A stretch of DNA of 64,000 nucleotides from Dermatophilus congolensis (lineage in GTDB: Bacteria > Actinomycetota > Actinomycetes > Actinomycetales > Dermatophilaceae). The DNA lies in the NCBI RefSeq assembly GCF_900447215.1, contig NZ_UFYA01000001.1:372001-436000 (forward strand), in the 5' to 3' direction. The position numbers and the translations under genes were made by a program. Shown in pieces: positions 56,481-64,000 of the stretch. The notes beneath the pieces are model-generated. The model saw only the letters and a list, made by a program, of their open reading frames with translations, had not been told where the DNA came from and searched no databases. The stretch's first letter is position 1. Each line of letters starts with the position of its first letter.

Positions 56481-59400
56481 TCAGCTCTCCTTGATCACAA
56501 GCAGAAGATCCCCACCCTCCACCGCTTGCGTTTGTCCAATCGCCAGACGCTCAACTGTCCCCGCGACCGAAGCAGCAATACCTGCCTCCATCTTCATTGC
56601 CTCAATCGTGGCGACGTTCTGACCAGCTTCAATACGATCACCCTCAGTCACCGAGACCGTCACCACACCAGCAAACGGCGCCGAGACATGGTTAGCCAGA
56701 GAAGGATCAGCTTTCTCAGCAACCTTCACATCAACTTTGACATTCTCATCACGGACACGTACCGGCCGGATCTGCCCATTCACCGTCGCCATCAGTGTCC
56801 GATAGCCACGCTCATCAGCCTCACCGATCGATTCCACCGTCATCAGCAAAGTCTTACCCGGCTCCATCTCGACCTCATGCTCACGCCCCACCGCCAAGCC
56901 ATGCCAAAACTCACGAGTCGACAACACTGACAAATCGCTATAGCGATCCCGCCGAGCTTGGAACTCCTTCGTCGGCCCAGGGAACAAAAGCCTGTTCAAC
57001 GTGTTTTTAGGATCATCAGCAAGCGCCTGCTCATCTTCCTCCGACAGGGCTTCCTCCCGAGGCTTCACACTACGTCCTGCCAAAGCCTTAGAACGGAAAG
57101 GCTCTGGCCACCCAGCAGGCGGATCCCCAAGCTCCCCAGACAAGAACCCAATCACCGAATCCGGGATATCAAACTTGCTCGGATTTTCTTCAAAATCAGC
57201 CGGGTCAGCATCACGCCCCACTAACGCCAGAGCCAGATCTCCCACCACCTTCGATGAAGGAGTCACCTTCACAATGTGACCCAACATTCGATCAGCGGCG
57301 GCATACATCTCCTCCACCTCTTCAAACCGGTGCCCAAGCCCAAGCGCAATCGCCTGCTGCCGCAAATTCGACAGCTGACCACCTGGAATCTCATGCCGGT
57401 ACACGCGGCCTGTCGGTCCCGGCAGCCCCGACTCAAACGGCTTATACAGCTCCCTAACTGCCTCCCAATACGGTTCAAGATCATTCACTGCCTCAAGAGA
57501 AAGCCCCGTCGGACGATCCGTGCCATCAGTGGAAGCAACCAACGCAGACATCGATGGCTGGCTTGTCGTGCCAGCCATCGAGGCAGATGCAGCATCAACC
57601 GCATCGACCCCAGCACTAATCGCAGCCAGCAACGTACCGATCTGCCCACCTGCAGTGTCATGGGTATGCAAGTGCACCGGAAGATCAAAGTTTTCCCGCA
57701 ATGCTGTCACGAGCTTCGCTGCCGCTGGTGCACGCAACAAACCAGCCATGTCCTTGATAGCAAGCACATGCGCACCAGCCGACACAATTCGCTCGGCTAA
57801 CTTCAAGTAGTAATCGAGCGTGTAAACACGCTCCCGCGGATCTAAAAGATTACCGGTGTAACACAACGCCACCTCCGCCAGTGACGTACCCGTGTTCCGG
57901 ACCGCTTCAATAGCTGGGCGCATCTGATCCACGTCGTTAAGAGCATCGAAAATACGGAAAATATCGATCCCCGTAGCCGCAGCCTGCTCTACAAACACAT
58001 TCGTAACCCGCGTTGGATACGGCGTATAGCCAACCGTATTGCGGCCGCGAAGCAACATCTGCAAGTTCATATTCGGCATGGCTTCACGCAACTTGGCCAG
58101 CCGCTCCCACGGATCCTCAACAAGGAACCGCAACGCTACGTCATACGTCGCCCCACCCCAGCACTCCACCGACAACAACTCCGGCGTTGTGCGCGCAACA
58201 TGGTTCGCCACATGCAACAAATCGCGCGTACGCACACGAGTAGCAAGCAAGCTCTGATGAGCATCACGCATAGTCGTATCCGTCACCGGCACATCCGGGC
58301 GCGCACGCAACGCCGCCGCAAACTTTTCCGGCCCCAACTCACGCAACTCATCACGGCCCCCACGAGGCAACGGATCATTCACCGTCAACGCAGGCAACTT
58401 GCTCCGCGGCGAAAAAGTCGACGTGTTCGGCCCAAACGGTTGATTAACCGTCATCTCAGCCAAGTAGGTCAACAATCGCGTCCCACGGTCAGCAGACACC
58501 CGAGAAGACAACAATTCCGGATGCGCATCGATATACGACGTCGAAATCTCGCCCCGCTCGAAAGCTGGCTCATCGAGCAGCGCCTGAAGGAACGGGATAT
58601 TCGTCGCCACACCACGTACCCGAAACTCCATCAGCGCGCGCCGCGCCCGATGCACAGCAGCCGAGAAATCACGACCACGACACGTCAACTTCACAAGCAT
58701 CGAGTCGAAATGAGGACTAATCTCAGCCCCTACAAAAGCAGTGCCACCATCAAGGCGCACCCCAGAACCACCCGCAGAACGATACGTAGTGATACGACCA
58801 ACATCCGGGCGGAACCCATTACGCGGATCCTCCGTCGTAATACGGCACTGAACCGCAGCACCGTGAGCCCGGATCTCCTCCTGGCACAGCCCTAAGTCCT
58901 CGAGCGTCTCACCCGCTGCAATTCGCAACTGGCTCGACACCAAATCCACATCAGTGATTTCTTCGGTGATCGTGTGCTCCACCTGAATCCGCGGATTCAT
59001 CTCGATAAACACATAGCGGCCATCGGCCCCCACCAAAAACTCCACCGTGCCAGCGTTCACATAACCAATTTGCTTAGCGAACGCCACCGCATCCTGGCAC
59101 ATGGCCTCACGAACCTTCGGATCCAAGTTCGGAGCCGGCGCGATCTCAACGACCTTCTGGTGGCGTCGCTGCACCGAGCAATCCCGTTCAAACAGATGCA
59201 CCACGTTCCCTGATGCATCCGCCAAAATCTGCACCTCGATGTGCTTGGGATCAATCACCGCTTCCTCGAGGAACACGGTCGCGTCACCGAACGCCGACTC
59301 AGCCTCCCGCATGGCCGCCACAATGGCCTCGCGCAGCGACCCAGCAGAATCGACACGACGCATGCCACGGCCACCACCACCTGCAACCGCCTTCACAAAG

Positions 59401-59864
59401 ATCGGAAAACCAATCTCTTCGGCCTGCTTCAACAGCACATCAACGTCTGTGGTCGGCTCAGTGCTACGCAAAGTAGGCAGCCCTGCCCGCTTCGCGTTCT
59501 CAATGGCAGTAGCTTTGTTGCCCGTCATGTCCAACACTTGCGCAGACGGGCCCACAAAAGTCAGACCCGCCTGCGCACACTGGCGCGCCAGCTCCGGGTT
59601 TTCTGACAAGAACCCATACCCGGGATACACAGCCTCCGCGCCAGACTCAATAGCCACGCGCACAATTTCACTTGCATCTAAGTACGCCCGGACTGGGTGT
59701 CCCTCCTCACCGATCATGTAAGCCTCATCAGCCTTCATGCGATGCTCGGACCCACGATCCTCATATGGAAAAACAGCCACCGTCTTGATTCCCAACTCAG
59801 TAGCTGCACGAAATGCGCGAACCGCGATCTCACCGCGATTGGCCACAAGAACCTTGCTGAACAT
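56481..59864 (-). CDS. pyc: Pyruvate carboxylase
   Basis: 1127 residues from ATG 59864 with GGAGAG just upstream. Domain order: biotin carboxylase (1-455; VKAVAGGGGRGMRRV ATP loop, FIEMNPRIQVEHTITEE), carboxyltransferase (about 535-815; DTTMRDAHQSLLATRVR, HTHDTAGG metal site), and biotin carrier domain with Lys1091 in IEAMKMEAG. It carboxylates pyruvate to oxaloacetate, feeding the TCA cycle. The single-chain form is the usual one in actinobacteria. A 17-bp palindrome lies about 85 bp upstream of the start. Confidence 0.98.
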   Translation of the reverse strand: MFSKVLVANRGEIAVRAFRAATELGIKTVAVFPYEDRGSEHRMKADEAYMIGEEGHPVRAYLDASEIVRVAIESGAEAVYPGYGFLSENPELARQCAQAGLTFVGPSAQVLDMTGNKATAIENAKRAGLPTLRSTEPTTDVDVLLKQAEEIGFPIFVKAVAGGGGRGMRRVDSAGSLREAIVAAMREAESAFGDATVFLEEAVIDPKHIEVQILADASGNVVHLFERDCSVQRRHQKVVEIAPAPNLDPKVREAMCQDAVAFAKQIGYVNAGTVEFLVGADGRYVFIEMNPRIQVEHTITEEITDVDLVSSQLRIAAGETLEDLGLCQEEIRAHGAAVQCRITTEDPRNGFRPDVGRITTYRSAGGSGVRLDGGTAFVGAEISPHFDSMLVKLTCRGRDFSAAVHRARRALMEFRVRGVATNIPFLQALLDEPAFERGEISTSYIDAHPELLSSRVSADRGTRLLTYLAEMTVNQPFGPNTSTFSPRSKLPALTVNDPLPRGGRDELRELGPEKFAAALRARPDVPVTDTTMRDAHQSLLATRVRTRDLLHVANHVARTTPELLSVECWGGATYDVALRFLVEDPWERLAKLREAMPNMNLQMLLRGRNTVGYTPYPTRVTNVFVEQAAATGIDIFRIFDALNDVDQMRPAIEAVRNTGTSLAEVALCYTGNLLDPRERVYTLDYYLKLAERIVSAGAHVLAIKDMAGLLRAPAAAKLVTALRENFDLPVHLHTHDTAGGQIGTLLAAISAGVDAVDAASASMAGTTSQPSMSALVASTDGTDRPTGLSLEAVNDLEPYWEAVRELYKPFESGLPGPTGRVYRHEIPGGQLSNLRQQAIALGLGHRFEEVEEMYAAADRMLGHIVKVTPSSKVVGDLALALVGRDADPADFEENPSKFDIPDSVIGFLSGELGDPPAGWPEPFRSKALAGRSVKPREEALSEEDEQALADDPKNTLNRLLFPGPTKEFQARRDRYSDLSVLSTREFWHGLAVGREHEVEMEPGKTLLMTVESIGEADERGYRTLMATVNGQIRPVRVRDENVKVDVKVAEKADPSLANHVSAPFAGVVTVSVTEGDRIEAGQNVATIEAMKMEAGIAASVAGTVERLAIGQTQAVEGGDLLLVIKES

Positions 59865-59946
59865 AGCTCTCCGATCTGTGCGTCTTGAGGCCAGCGTAAG
59901 CAAGGCCACACCAACCTTTTGTCAGTTGGGGCACTACTGCCCACCC

Positions 59947-59963
59947 TTGTTCGCCGAACAAGA
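59947..59963. promoter_or_regulatory. 17-bp palindrome upstream of pyc
   Basis: CTTGTTCGCCGAACAAG is a perfect palindrome around a central C. It lies in the 240-bp gap between pyc and the PTS gene, 83 bp before the pyc start, and could bind a dimeric regulator. It does not match the actinobacterial SOS box GAAC-N4-GTTC orientation. Confidence 0.4.
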
Positions 59964-60105
59964 CAACACCCCAGTCCGCCACGGCCAGTGCCATAAACAT
60001 CAAGCACCCGGATATAGCAACGGCCACCGCGGAAGAACCTCCACACGCTTTGAGGCTTTACCGAGATGGCCGTTGTACTGCTAACCCAGGTGCGTCACAT
60101 CAGCA

Positions 60106-62106
60106 CTACTGCTCTTTCTGTTTAACGACCATCACCAAGTCACCAGCCGCCTTCGGGCCAGGCGACGCCGGAACTACCTCACCCAACTCGTTGGTGTTCA
60201 TGATCGTCATCATGATCGTGTTATCATACCCAGCGGCCTCTACCGAGGGGAAATCAACATCCACAAGAATGTCCCCGGCTTCCACGTATCCGCTCGGGGC
60301 AACAACGCGGTAGAAATGCTCTCCGCGCAGCTCGACAGTGTTGATGCCCACATGCACGAGCACCTCAACGCCTTCAGCGGTGCGGATCCCATACGCATGG
60401 TCACTGTCCTCCCCAGTGACAAGCTCACCACTGACCGGAGCGCACACACGTCCTTCTTCCGGAGCGATTGCCACTCCTTTTCCAAGAAGTCCAGCTGCGA
60501 CAACCGGGTCAGTCACCTCAGAAAGTGGAATCGAACGACCCCTAACAGGGCAACGAATCTCCACGGCTCCCTCATCTGCTGCAGCCATCGCTAGGGGAAT
60601 CGCAGAGGTCGCAGTCATCGGGATAGAAGAAGTCGACGTTTCTTCACTCGAAGTCACCACCTTGCTCACAATCGGATTAGAGCCAGTAATAGGACCGGCG
60701 CCAGGCAAGCGGATAAGCGCTGTTTCAGGTGAATGATCCGAAGACTTCACGTCTCGGCGCTCTCGCGGCGCGAAGACCAAAGTAAGTACGAATGCAATAA
60801 TCGCCGCTGCAGCTGTACCAGCGATTTCAAGCGTGAAATCGCCAACCTCAGTGAAGTCTTTTAGCCCTAGCAGTGAGGGAACAGCGAATGAGTTCGAACC
60901 GCTACCGCCGCTAGCAGCAATAGCGCCGCCGATCGCTCCACCAAGCAGACCAAAGTAGAACGGCCTGCGCAGCGGCAAGTTCACGCCATAAACCGCAGGC
61001 TCAGTTACACCTGCGAACAGACCAGACAGCGCAGCCGGAACAGCAACACCACGCCGTTTGTTGCTTCGGCTACGGAATACGACAGCCAGCGTCGCAGCAG
61101 ACTGGGCAACTACAGATGCCACTAGCGGGCCAGTGATCAATGTGTGTCCACCACCGGAAGCAAGCTCATTGGTGATGTGCAGAATCAAGCCCCAGTGCAA
61201 TCCGAAGATGACAAACAGCTCCCACAAACCACCCAAGATAAACCCGGCTAGCCATGGAGTATCGCCAAAGAACCCCGTGATGAGGTTGGCCAGCAGGTTT
61301 GAGGTATGCACAGTTGCCGGCCCCATCGTAATGAGAACCAACGGCACCATGACCGTGATAACGATCATGGGGCGAACCACATCGCGCACTGCATCCGGTA
61401 GGACTTTGTTTAAGCCACGTTCCATGTATGACTGCAGCCACATGGCCAAGAAAATCGGGATGAAAGAGTTCGCGTACGTCAACATCACGACCGGTAGTCC
61501 GAAGAAGGACACCGACGTGCCTGCCTCTGCCAGCGATGCGATGCTCGGGTGAAGCAAAGCAACCGCGATAGCGACAGACGTAACCATGTCTGTCTTCAGC
61601 CACTTTGAAGCCGCCAGTGCCAAAAAGACAGGCAGGAAGTAAAACATCCCGTCGGCGCCTGCCGAGAGAATTGCGTAGGTTGGGCTTTCGGTTTTGATGA
61701 TTTCGAACGTGGCCAGCGCAGACAAAACTGCTTTCACCATGCCAAGCCCAGTCAGCGCCCACACGATCGGCTGCATAACAGCACTGAACAATGCAATGAA
61801 CCGAGCTAAGGGCCCGCCGCGGCGCTCGTCGACAGCGACAGCAGCCGCGTCATCTCCTACCAGTGCTGCGAACTGCGCAAACAGTTCAGGCACCTCATTG
61901 CCAATGACGATCTGGTACTGACCATTCGGGTGCCGGACGGCAATAACGCCATCCAGCTCTTTAATTGCCGCCGTGTCGGCCTTCGACTCGTCGGACAAAT
62001 TTAATCGCAGCCGCGTGGCGCAGTGCGTATAACTTACGAGGTTTTCCCCGCCGCCGACCAGGCGCAAGATATCGCTGGCCAGCGTCTGAAAATCGACGGA
62101 CCCCAT
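60106..62106 (-). CDS. PTS beta-glucoside-type transporter EIIBCA
   Basis: 666 residues from ATG 62106, with AGAGG upstream. EIIB (1-85) has phosphocysteine Cys29 in SYTHCATRLRL; EIIC (about 100-465, ten helices) has GVTEPAVYGVNLPLRRPF; EIIA (about 525-655) has the phosphohistidine in VEVLVHVGINTVELRG. It imports and phosphorylates a sugar, probably a beta-glucoside, sucrose or trehalose; no matching phosphoglycosidase is next to it in the window. A rho-independent terminator sits between ndgR and this start and could be a control point. Confidence 0.92.
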   Translation of the reverse strand: MGSVDFQTLASDILRLVGGGENLVSYTHCATRLRLNLSDESKADTAAIKELDGVIAVRHPNGQYQIVIGNEVPELFAQFAALVGDDAAAVAVDERRGGPLARFIALFSAVMQPIVWALTGLGMVKAVLSALATFEIIKTESPTYAILSAGADGMFYFLPVFLALAASKWLKTDMVTSVAIAVALLHPSIASLAEAGTSVSFFGLPVVMLTYANSFIPIFLAMWLQSYMERGLNKVLPDAVRDVVRPMIVITVMVPLVLITMGPATVHTSNLLANLITGFFGDTPWLAGFILGGLWELFVIFGLHWGLILHITNELASGGGHTLITGPLVASVVAQSAATLAVVFRSRSNKRRGVAVPAALSGLFAGVTEPAVYGVNLPLRRPFYFGLLGGAIGGAIAASGGSGSNSFAVPSLLGLKDFTEVGDFTLEIAGTAAAAIIAFVLTLVFAPRERRDVKSSDHSPETALIRLPGAGPITGSNPIVSKVVTSSEETSTSSIPMTATSAIPLAMAAADEGAVEIRCPVRGRSIPLSEVTDPVVAAGLLGKGVAIAPEEGRVCAPVSGELVTGEDSDHAYGIRTAEGVEVLVHVGINTVELRGEHFYRVVAPSGYVEAGDILVDVDFPSVEAAGYDNTIMMTIMNTNELGEVVPASPGPKAAGDLVMVVKQKEQ

Positions 62107-62143
62107 CGTCCTCTTTCCTTTCCCTTCGCCCTTAAAGCGGGCA

Positions 62144-62180
62144 TAAAAAAGACCTGAGGGCACACATGGTGCATCTCAGG
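62144..62180 (-). terminator. Intrinsic terminator in front of the PTS gene
   Basis: On the minus strand CCTGAG pairs with CTCAGG (with an inner GCAC/GTGC stem), followed by TCTTTTTTA. It lies about 140 bp after the ndgR stop and 37 bp before the PTS start. It may end ndgR transcription or act as a conditional leader terminator. Confidence 0.75.
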
Positions 62181-62321
62181 CCATGCCTTCCTGAAACTTG
62201 GCTGGGGGCCACAGCTCCCCTCCAGCTATGAACCGATCCCAACCTAAGCCCGCCGGGGCGGCACCCACAAGCTCGGCACATTCAACAACCGTGGTGAGTG
62301 GGGGCCGTCACCCTGCAGGAA

Positions 62322-63083
62322 TCAGTTTTCGCTTCGCTGTGCATTCTCAGCTGCGTGCATCTGGGCGTTGTGAGCTCGCTGGAGAACCTCGGTAAGTTTG
62401 TTGGCACCAGCCACCACTGTAGCGGCGTGGAGGCGCCCTGGTTGGCGAGATAGCCGCTCAATTGGCCCGGAGATAGACACTGCTGCAATAACTCGGCCAG
62501 AAGGGTTACGCACGGGTGCGGAAATAGAGGCAACTCCAGCTTCCCTTTCTCCGACACTCTGAGCCCATCCACGGCGGCGTACGCCCGAGAGAGTGGTTGC
62601 TGTGAAAGCCGCTCCCTGCAAGCCTCGGTGCAGTCGGTCGGGCTCTTCCCAGGCCAAAAGAACTTGCGCGGCAGAGCCAGCCTGCATGCTCAGCGTCGCC
62701 CCAACCGGGATCGAATCCCTTAGTCCCATAGGTCGATCTGCTGCTGCCACACAGATCCGCATGTCACCTTGTCGTCGGAATAGCTGGGCGCTTTCGTGAG
62801 TGTGATCACGTAATGCGGCCAGCACTGCTCCCGCTGCAGCTAGCAGTCGATCTTCTCCCGCAGCAGAAGCCAACTCAGCCAAACGTGGCCCCAGGATGAA
62901 ACGTCCTTGCATATCTCGAGCAACCAGGCGGTGGTGCTCTAGAGCAACTGCAATTCGGTGCGCCGTTGGGCGAGCCAATTTAGTTGTTGCCACTAGTTGC
63001 GCCAGAGTCGCAGGGCCGCCTTCCAAAGCGCTCAACACGATGGCTGCTTTATCGAGAACTCCCACACCGCTCGAAGATTCCAT
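62322..63083 (-). CDS. ndgR: NdgR/LtbR-type IclR transcriptional regulator
   Basis: 253 residues from ATG 63083 (MESSSGVGVLDKAAIVLSAL). The N-terminal winged helix (LATTK-type LARPTAHRIAVALEHH, about 35-60) and the IclR effector domain with GSAAQVLLAWEEPDRLHRGL and GVRRRGWAQSVGEREAGVAS are nearly identical in wording to NdgR of Streptomyces (Rv2989 in M. tuberculosis, LtbR in Corynebacterium). Those proteins control leuCD and other amino acid genes. Here leuCD are not next to it. A dyad 14 bp before the start suggests autoregulation. Confidence 0.93.
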   Translation of the reverse strand: MESSSGVGVLDKAAIVLSALEGGPATLAQLVATTKLARPTAHRIAVALEHHRLVARDMQGRFILGPRLAELASAAGEDRLLAAAGAVLAALRDHTHESAQLFRRQGDMRICVAAADRPMGLRDSIPVGATLSMQAGSAAQVLLAWEEPDRLHRGLQGAAFTATTLSGVRRRGWAQSVGEREAGVASISAPVRNPSGRVIAAVSISGPIERLSRQPGRLHAATVVAGANKLTEVLQRAHNAQMHAAENAQRSEN

Positions 63084-63096
63084 GCATGCATCTTGC

Positions 63097-63115
63097 CGTC
63101 TCACCGCATGAGACG
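63097..63115. promoter_or_regulatory. Candidate NdgR operator
   Basis: CGTCTCA-N5-TGAGACG is a perfect 7-bp dyad; the outer CTTG and CAAG extend it with a one-base bulge. It lies just upstream of the ndgR start codon, where autorepression would act. Confidence 0.55.
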
Positions 63116-63484
63116 CAAGGCCTCCATAATTTGAGCCCTCATGAACCTGGGGTCACAGTTGCCGAATCCCCGCTCCCTCAGGTCGGTTCAGATCCGCAGA
63201 CACCCCGAAAATTCACCCTCCTCAATCGAGCTACTCCCAAGCAAACCTGCATGGCCTACCACCTAGTCCACAGCGTGAATGACTATTACGTGCATCACAC
63301 AATGCACCCCGCAAGGATGAGCAGAACACTCCGCTCTGTGCCTACTTAAGAATCAAGCAGACTGCTTTCCCGCTCCGGACCTGGCTTATCCCGCTGTCAG
63401 GAAACTCTTGTTGTCTTCGGGTATGTGCCCTGTGTAAAGGTAGAGAAGTAAAGACCACCAGCAGGTCAACAACGGAGGACGACC
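63116..63484 (+). other. Intergenic region between ndgR and the DUF6457 gene
   Basis: About 370 bp without a supported gene. In related genomes leuC starts here, but I find no remnant of it. The region holds a dyad GTGCAT-N6-ATGCAC at 63290-63307 and otherwise nothing I recognise. Confidence 0.6.
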
Positions 63485-63814
63485 GTGGCCGATCACGATG
63501 GTCGCAACTGCTCATCGGGAGACAGAGCCGGTAAAACTCCCGCATCCGAAGCAGAAAAAATGCGCATCATGCACCTATGGCTCGAAGCGGTATGCCATGA
63601 GCTCAACCTCGATCCGAATCTTCTAAATGACATTGCTCAACCTGCTCTGAGTCTTATCAGCGACGTGGCACACGGTCCCTCTCGTCCCGGCGCGCCCATG
63701 ACTGCGCTTGCTCTCGGTTTGGCGACCCAGCCAGGTGAGGGGCGTGATGAGATCGCTAGTCGTATAACCCGACTCGTGCAGCTCGCGCGCACCTGGGAGG
63801 CGCCCACCTCGTAA
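63485..63814 (+). CDS. DUF6457 domain protein
   Basis: 109 residues, GTG start with an excellent GGAGGA site. After a polar N terminus (1-23) a helical domain reads MRIMHLWLEAVCHELNLDPN then ISDVAHGPSRPGAPMTALAL and ends in RITRLVQLARTW. This matches the short actinobacterial proteins called DUF6457, which often occur near or fused to molybdenum-cofactor genes. Its function is unknown. No partner gene is visible because the window ends. Confidence 0.75.
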   Translation: MADHDGRNCSSGDRAGKTPASEAEKMRIMHLWLEAVCHELNLDPNLLNDIAQPALSLISDVAHGPSRPGAPMTALALGLATQPGEGRDEIASRITRLVQLARTWEAPTS

Positions 63815-63948
63815 CACGACGGGAAAACTAAAGCGTTGCGCAGCATAAAAAAGCAACGTTCGTATTCACGCGTAGCGGCTGAAAAAGCCTGCGACGTGCT
63901 CGTTTCCGTTCCCCCTTGTATACAGCCGCTCCTTGAATCCTCTGTCTG

Positions 63949-64000
63949 TCAGGCCAACTCGTGCCGATAGGGATCCGGGTCCGGCAGATATGCGGGACCG
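63949..64000 (-). CDS. C-terminal end of an unidentified gene
   Basis: Reading in from the right edge the frame gives PAYLPDPDPYRHELA and a TGA stop. It converges on the DUF6457 gene. Sixteen codons are too few to name a family, and the frame could be chance. Confidence 0.3.
   Translation of the reverse strand, partial: GPAYLPDPDPYRHELA

Noticed and set aside
62181-62321. RAT antiterminator element before the PTS gene
   Set aside because: No stretch matches the known RAT consensus well; only the terminator is clear.
63961-63974. Second GTGCCGATAGGGA, like the candidate FliA promoter
   Set aside because: It falls inside a probable coding end on the other strand, has no minus-35 and no gene following within the window. 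It does lower confidence in the motif a little.

Overview
The window is high-GC, gene-dense DNA from an actinobacterium, probably a motile member of the Micrococcales. Supporting signs are frequent GTG starts, a GlgE/GlgX glycogen branch, an NdgR-type IclR regulator, a MetP/MetS methionine importer and the actinobacterial order etfB-etfA, iscS-mnmA, MetE-like, ligA, gatCAB, ilvBNC, FAH-family gene, gltX, ndgR. That order matches Mycobacterium tuberculosis Rv3029c to Rv2989 as I remember it. A methyl-accepting chemotaxis protein with a FliA-like promoter indicates a flagellated organism. Moderate GC, chemotaxis and a beta-glucoside-type PTS would fit Dermatophilus or a relative, but this is inference. 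I see no CRISPR array, insertion sequence, prophage or rRNA.

Layout. 1-2.8 kb (minus strand): start of glgE and glgX. 3-8.3 kb: a DUF1737 protein, a YbjN protein, etfBA, cysteine desulfurase and mnmA. 8.3-18 kb: pepN, a SorC regulator divergent from glpD-glpF-glpK, then metP-metS on the minus strand. 18-30 kb: a MetE-like protein, a chemotaxis receptor, ligA, a YeiH exporter, a DUF1023 hydrolase locus with a probable frameshift, and gatCAB. 30-32 kb: a phosphohistidine phosphatase-like protein, a secreted phospholipase A2 and a small membrane protein. 32-40.6 kb: ilvBNC, a long-form glyA, ilvE, a protein of the family named 3-methyladenine DNA glycosylase and an FAH-family enzyme. 40.6-49.7 kb: a complete deoxynucleoside salvage region. 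49.8-56.4 kb: gltX, a HAD phosphatase, a secreted alpha/beta hydrolase, glnS and the tRNA-Gln/tRNA-Glu pair. 56.4-64 kb: pyc, a PTS EIIBCA, ndgR and a DUF6457 protein.

How the genes fit together. In the deo region, NupC and perhaps the MFS protein import nucleosides, Cdd deaminates cytidines, DeoD and DeoA phosphorolyse them, a phosphohexomutase-family enzyme probably moves the phosphate, and DeoC splits deoxyribose 5-phosphate. A SorC/DeoR regulator lies in the cluster. Paired palindromes of the form GNAC-N4-GTNC precede both deoD and deoA with the same 22-bp centre spacing. A related pair lies between glpD and its own SorC regulator. GlpF, GlpK and GlpD form a glycerol route. IlvB, IlvN, IlvC and IlvE cover most of branched-chain amino acid synthesis. 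Having both GatCAB and GlnRS beside tRNA-Gln implies two possible routes to Gln-tRNA, or a GatCAB now used mainly for Asn-tRNA.

The points most worth following up are the shared SorC operators, the dual Gln-tRNA systems, the frameshifted DUF1023 locus, the FliA-like promoter, the very long hairpin at 42.8 kb and the strand-composition switch inside glpK.
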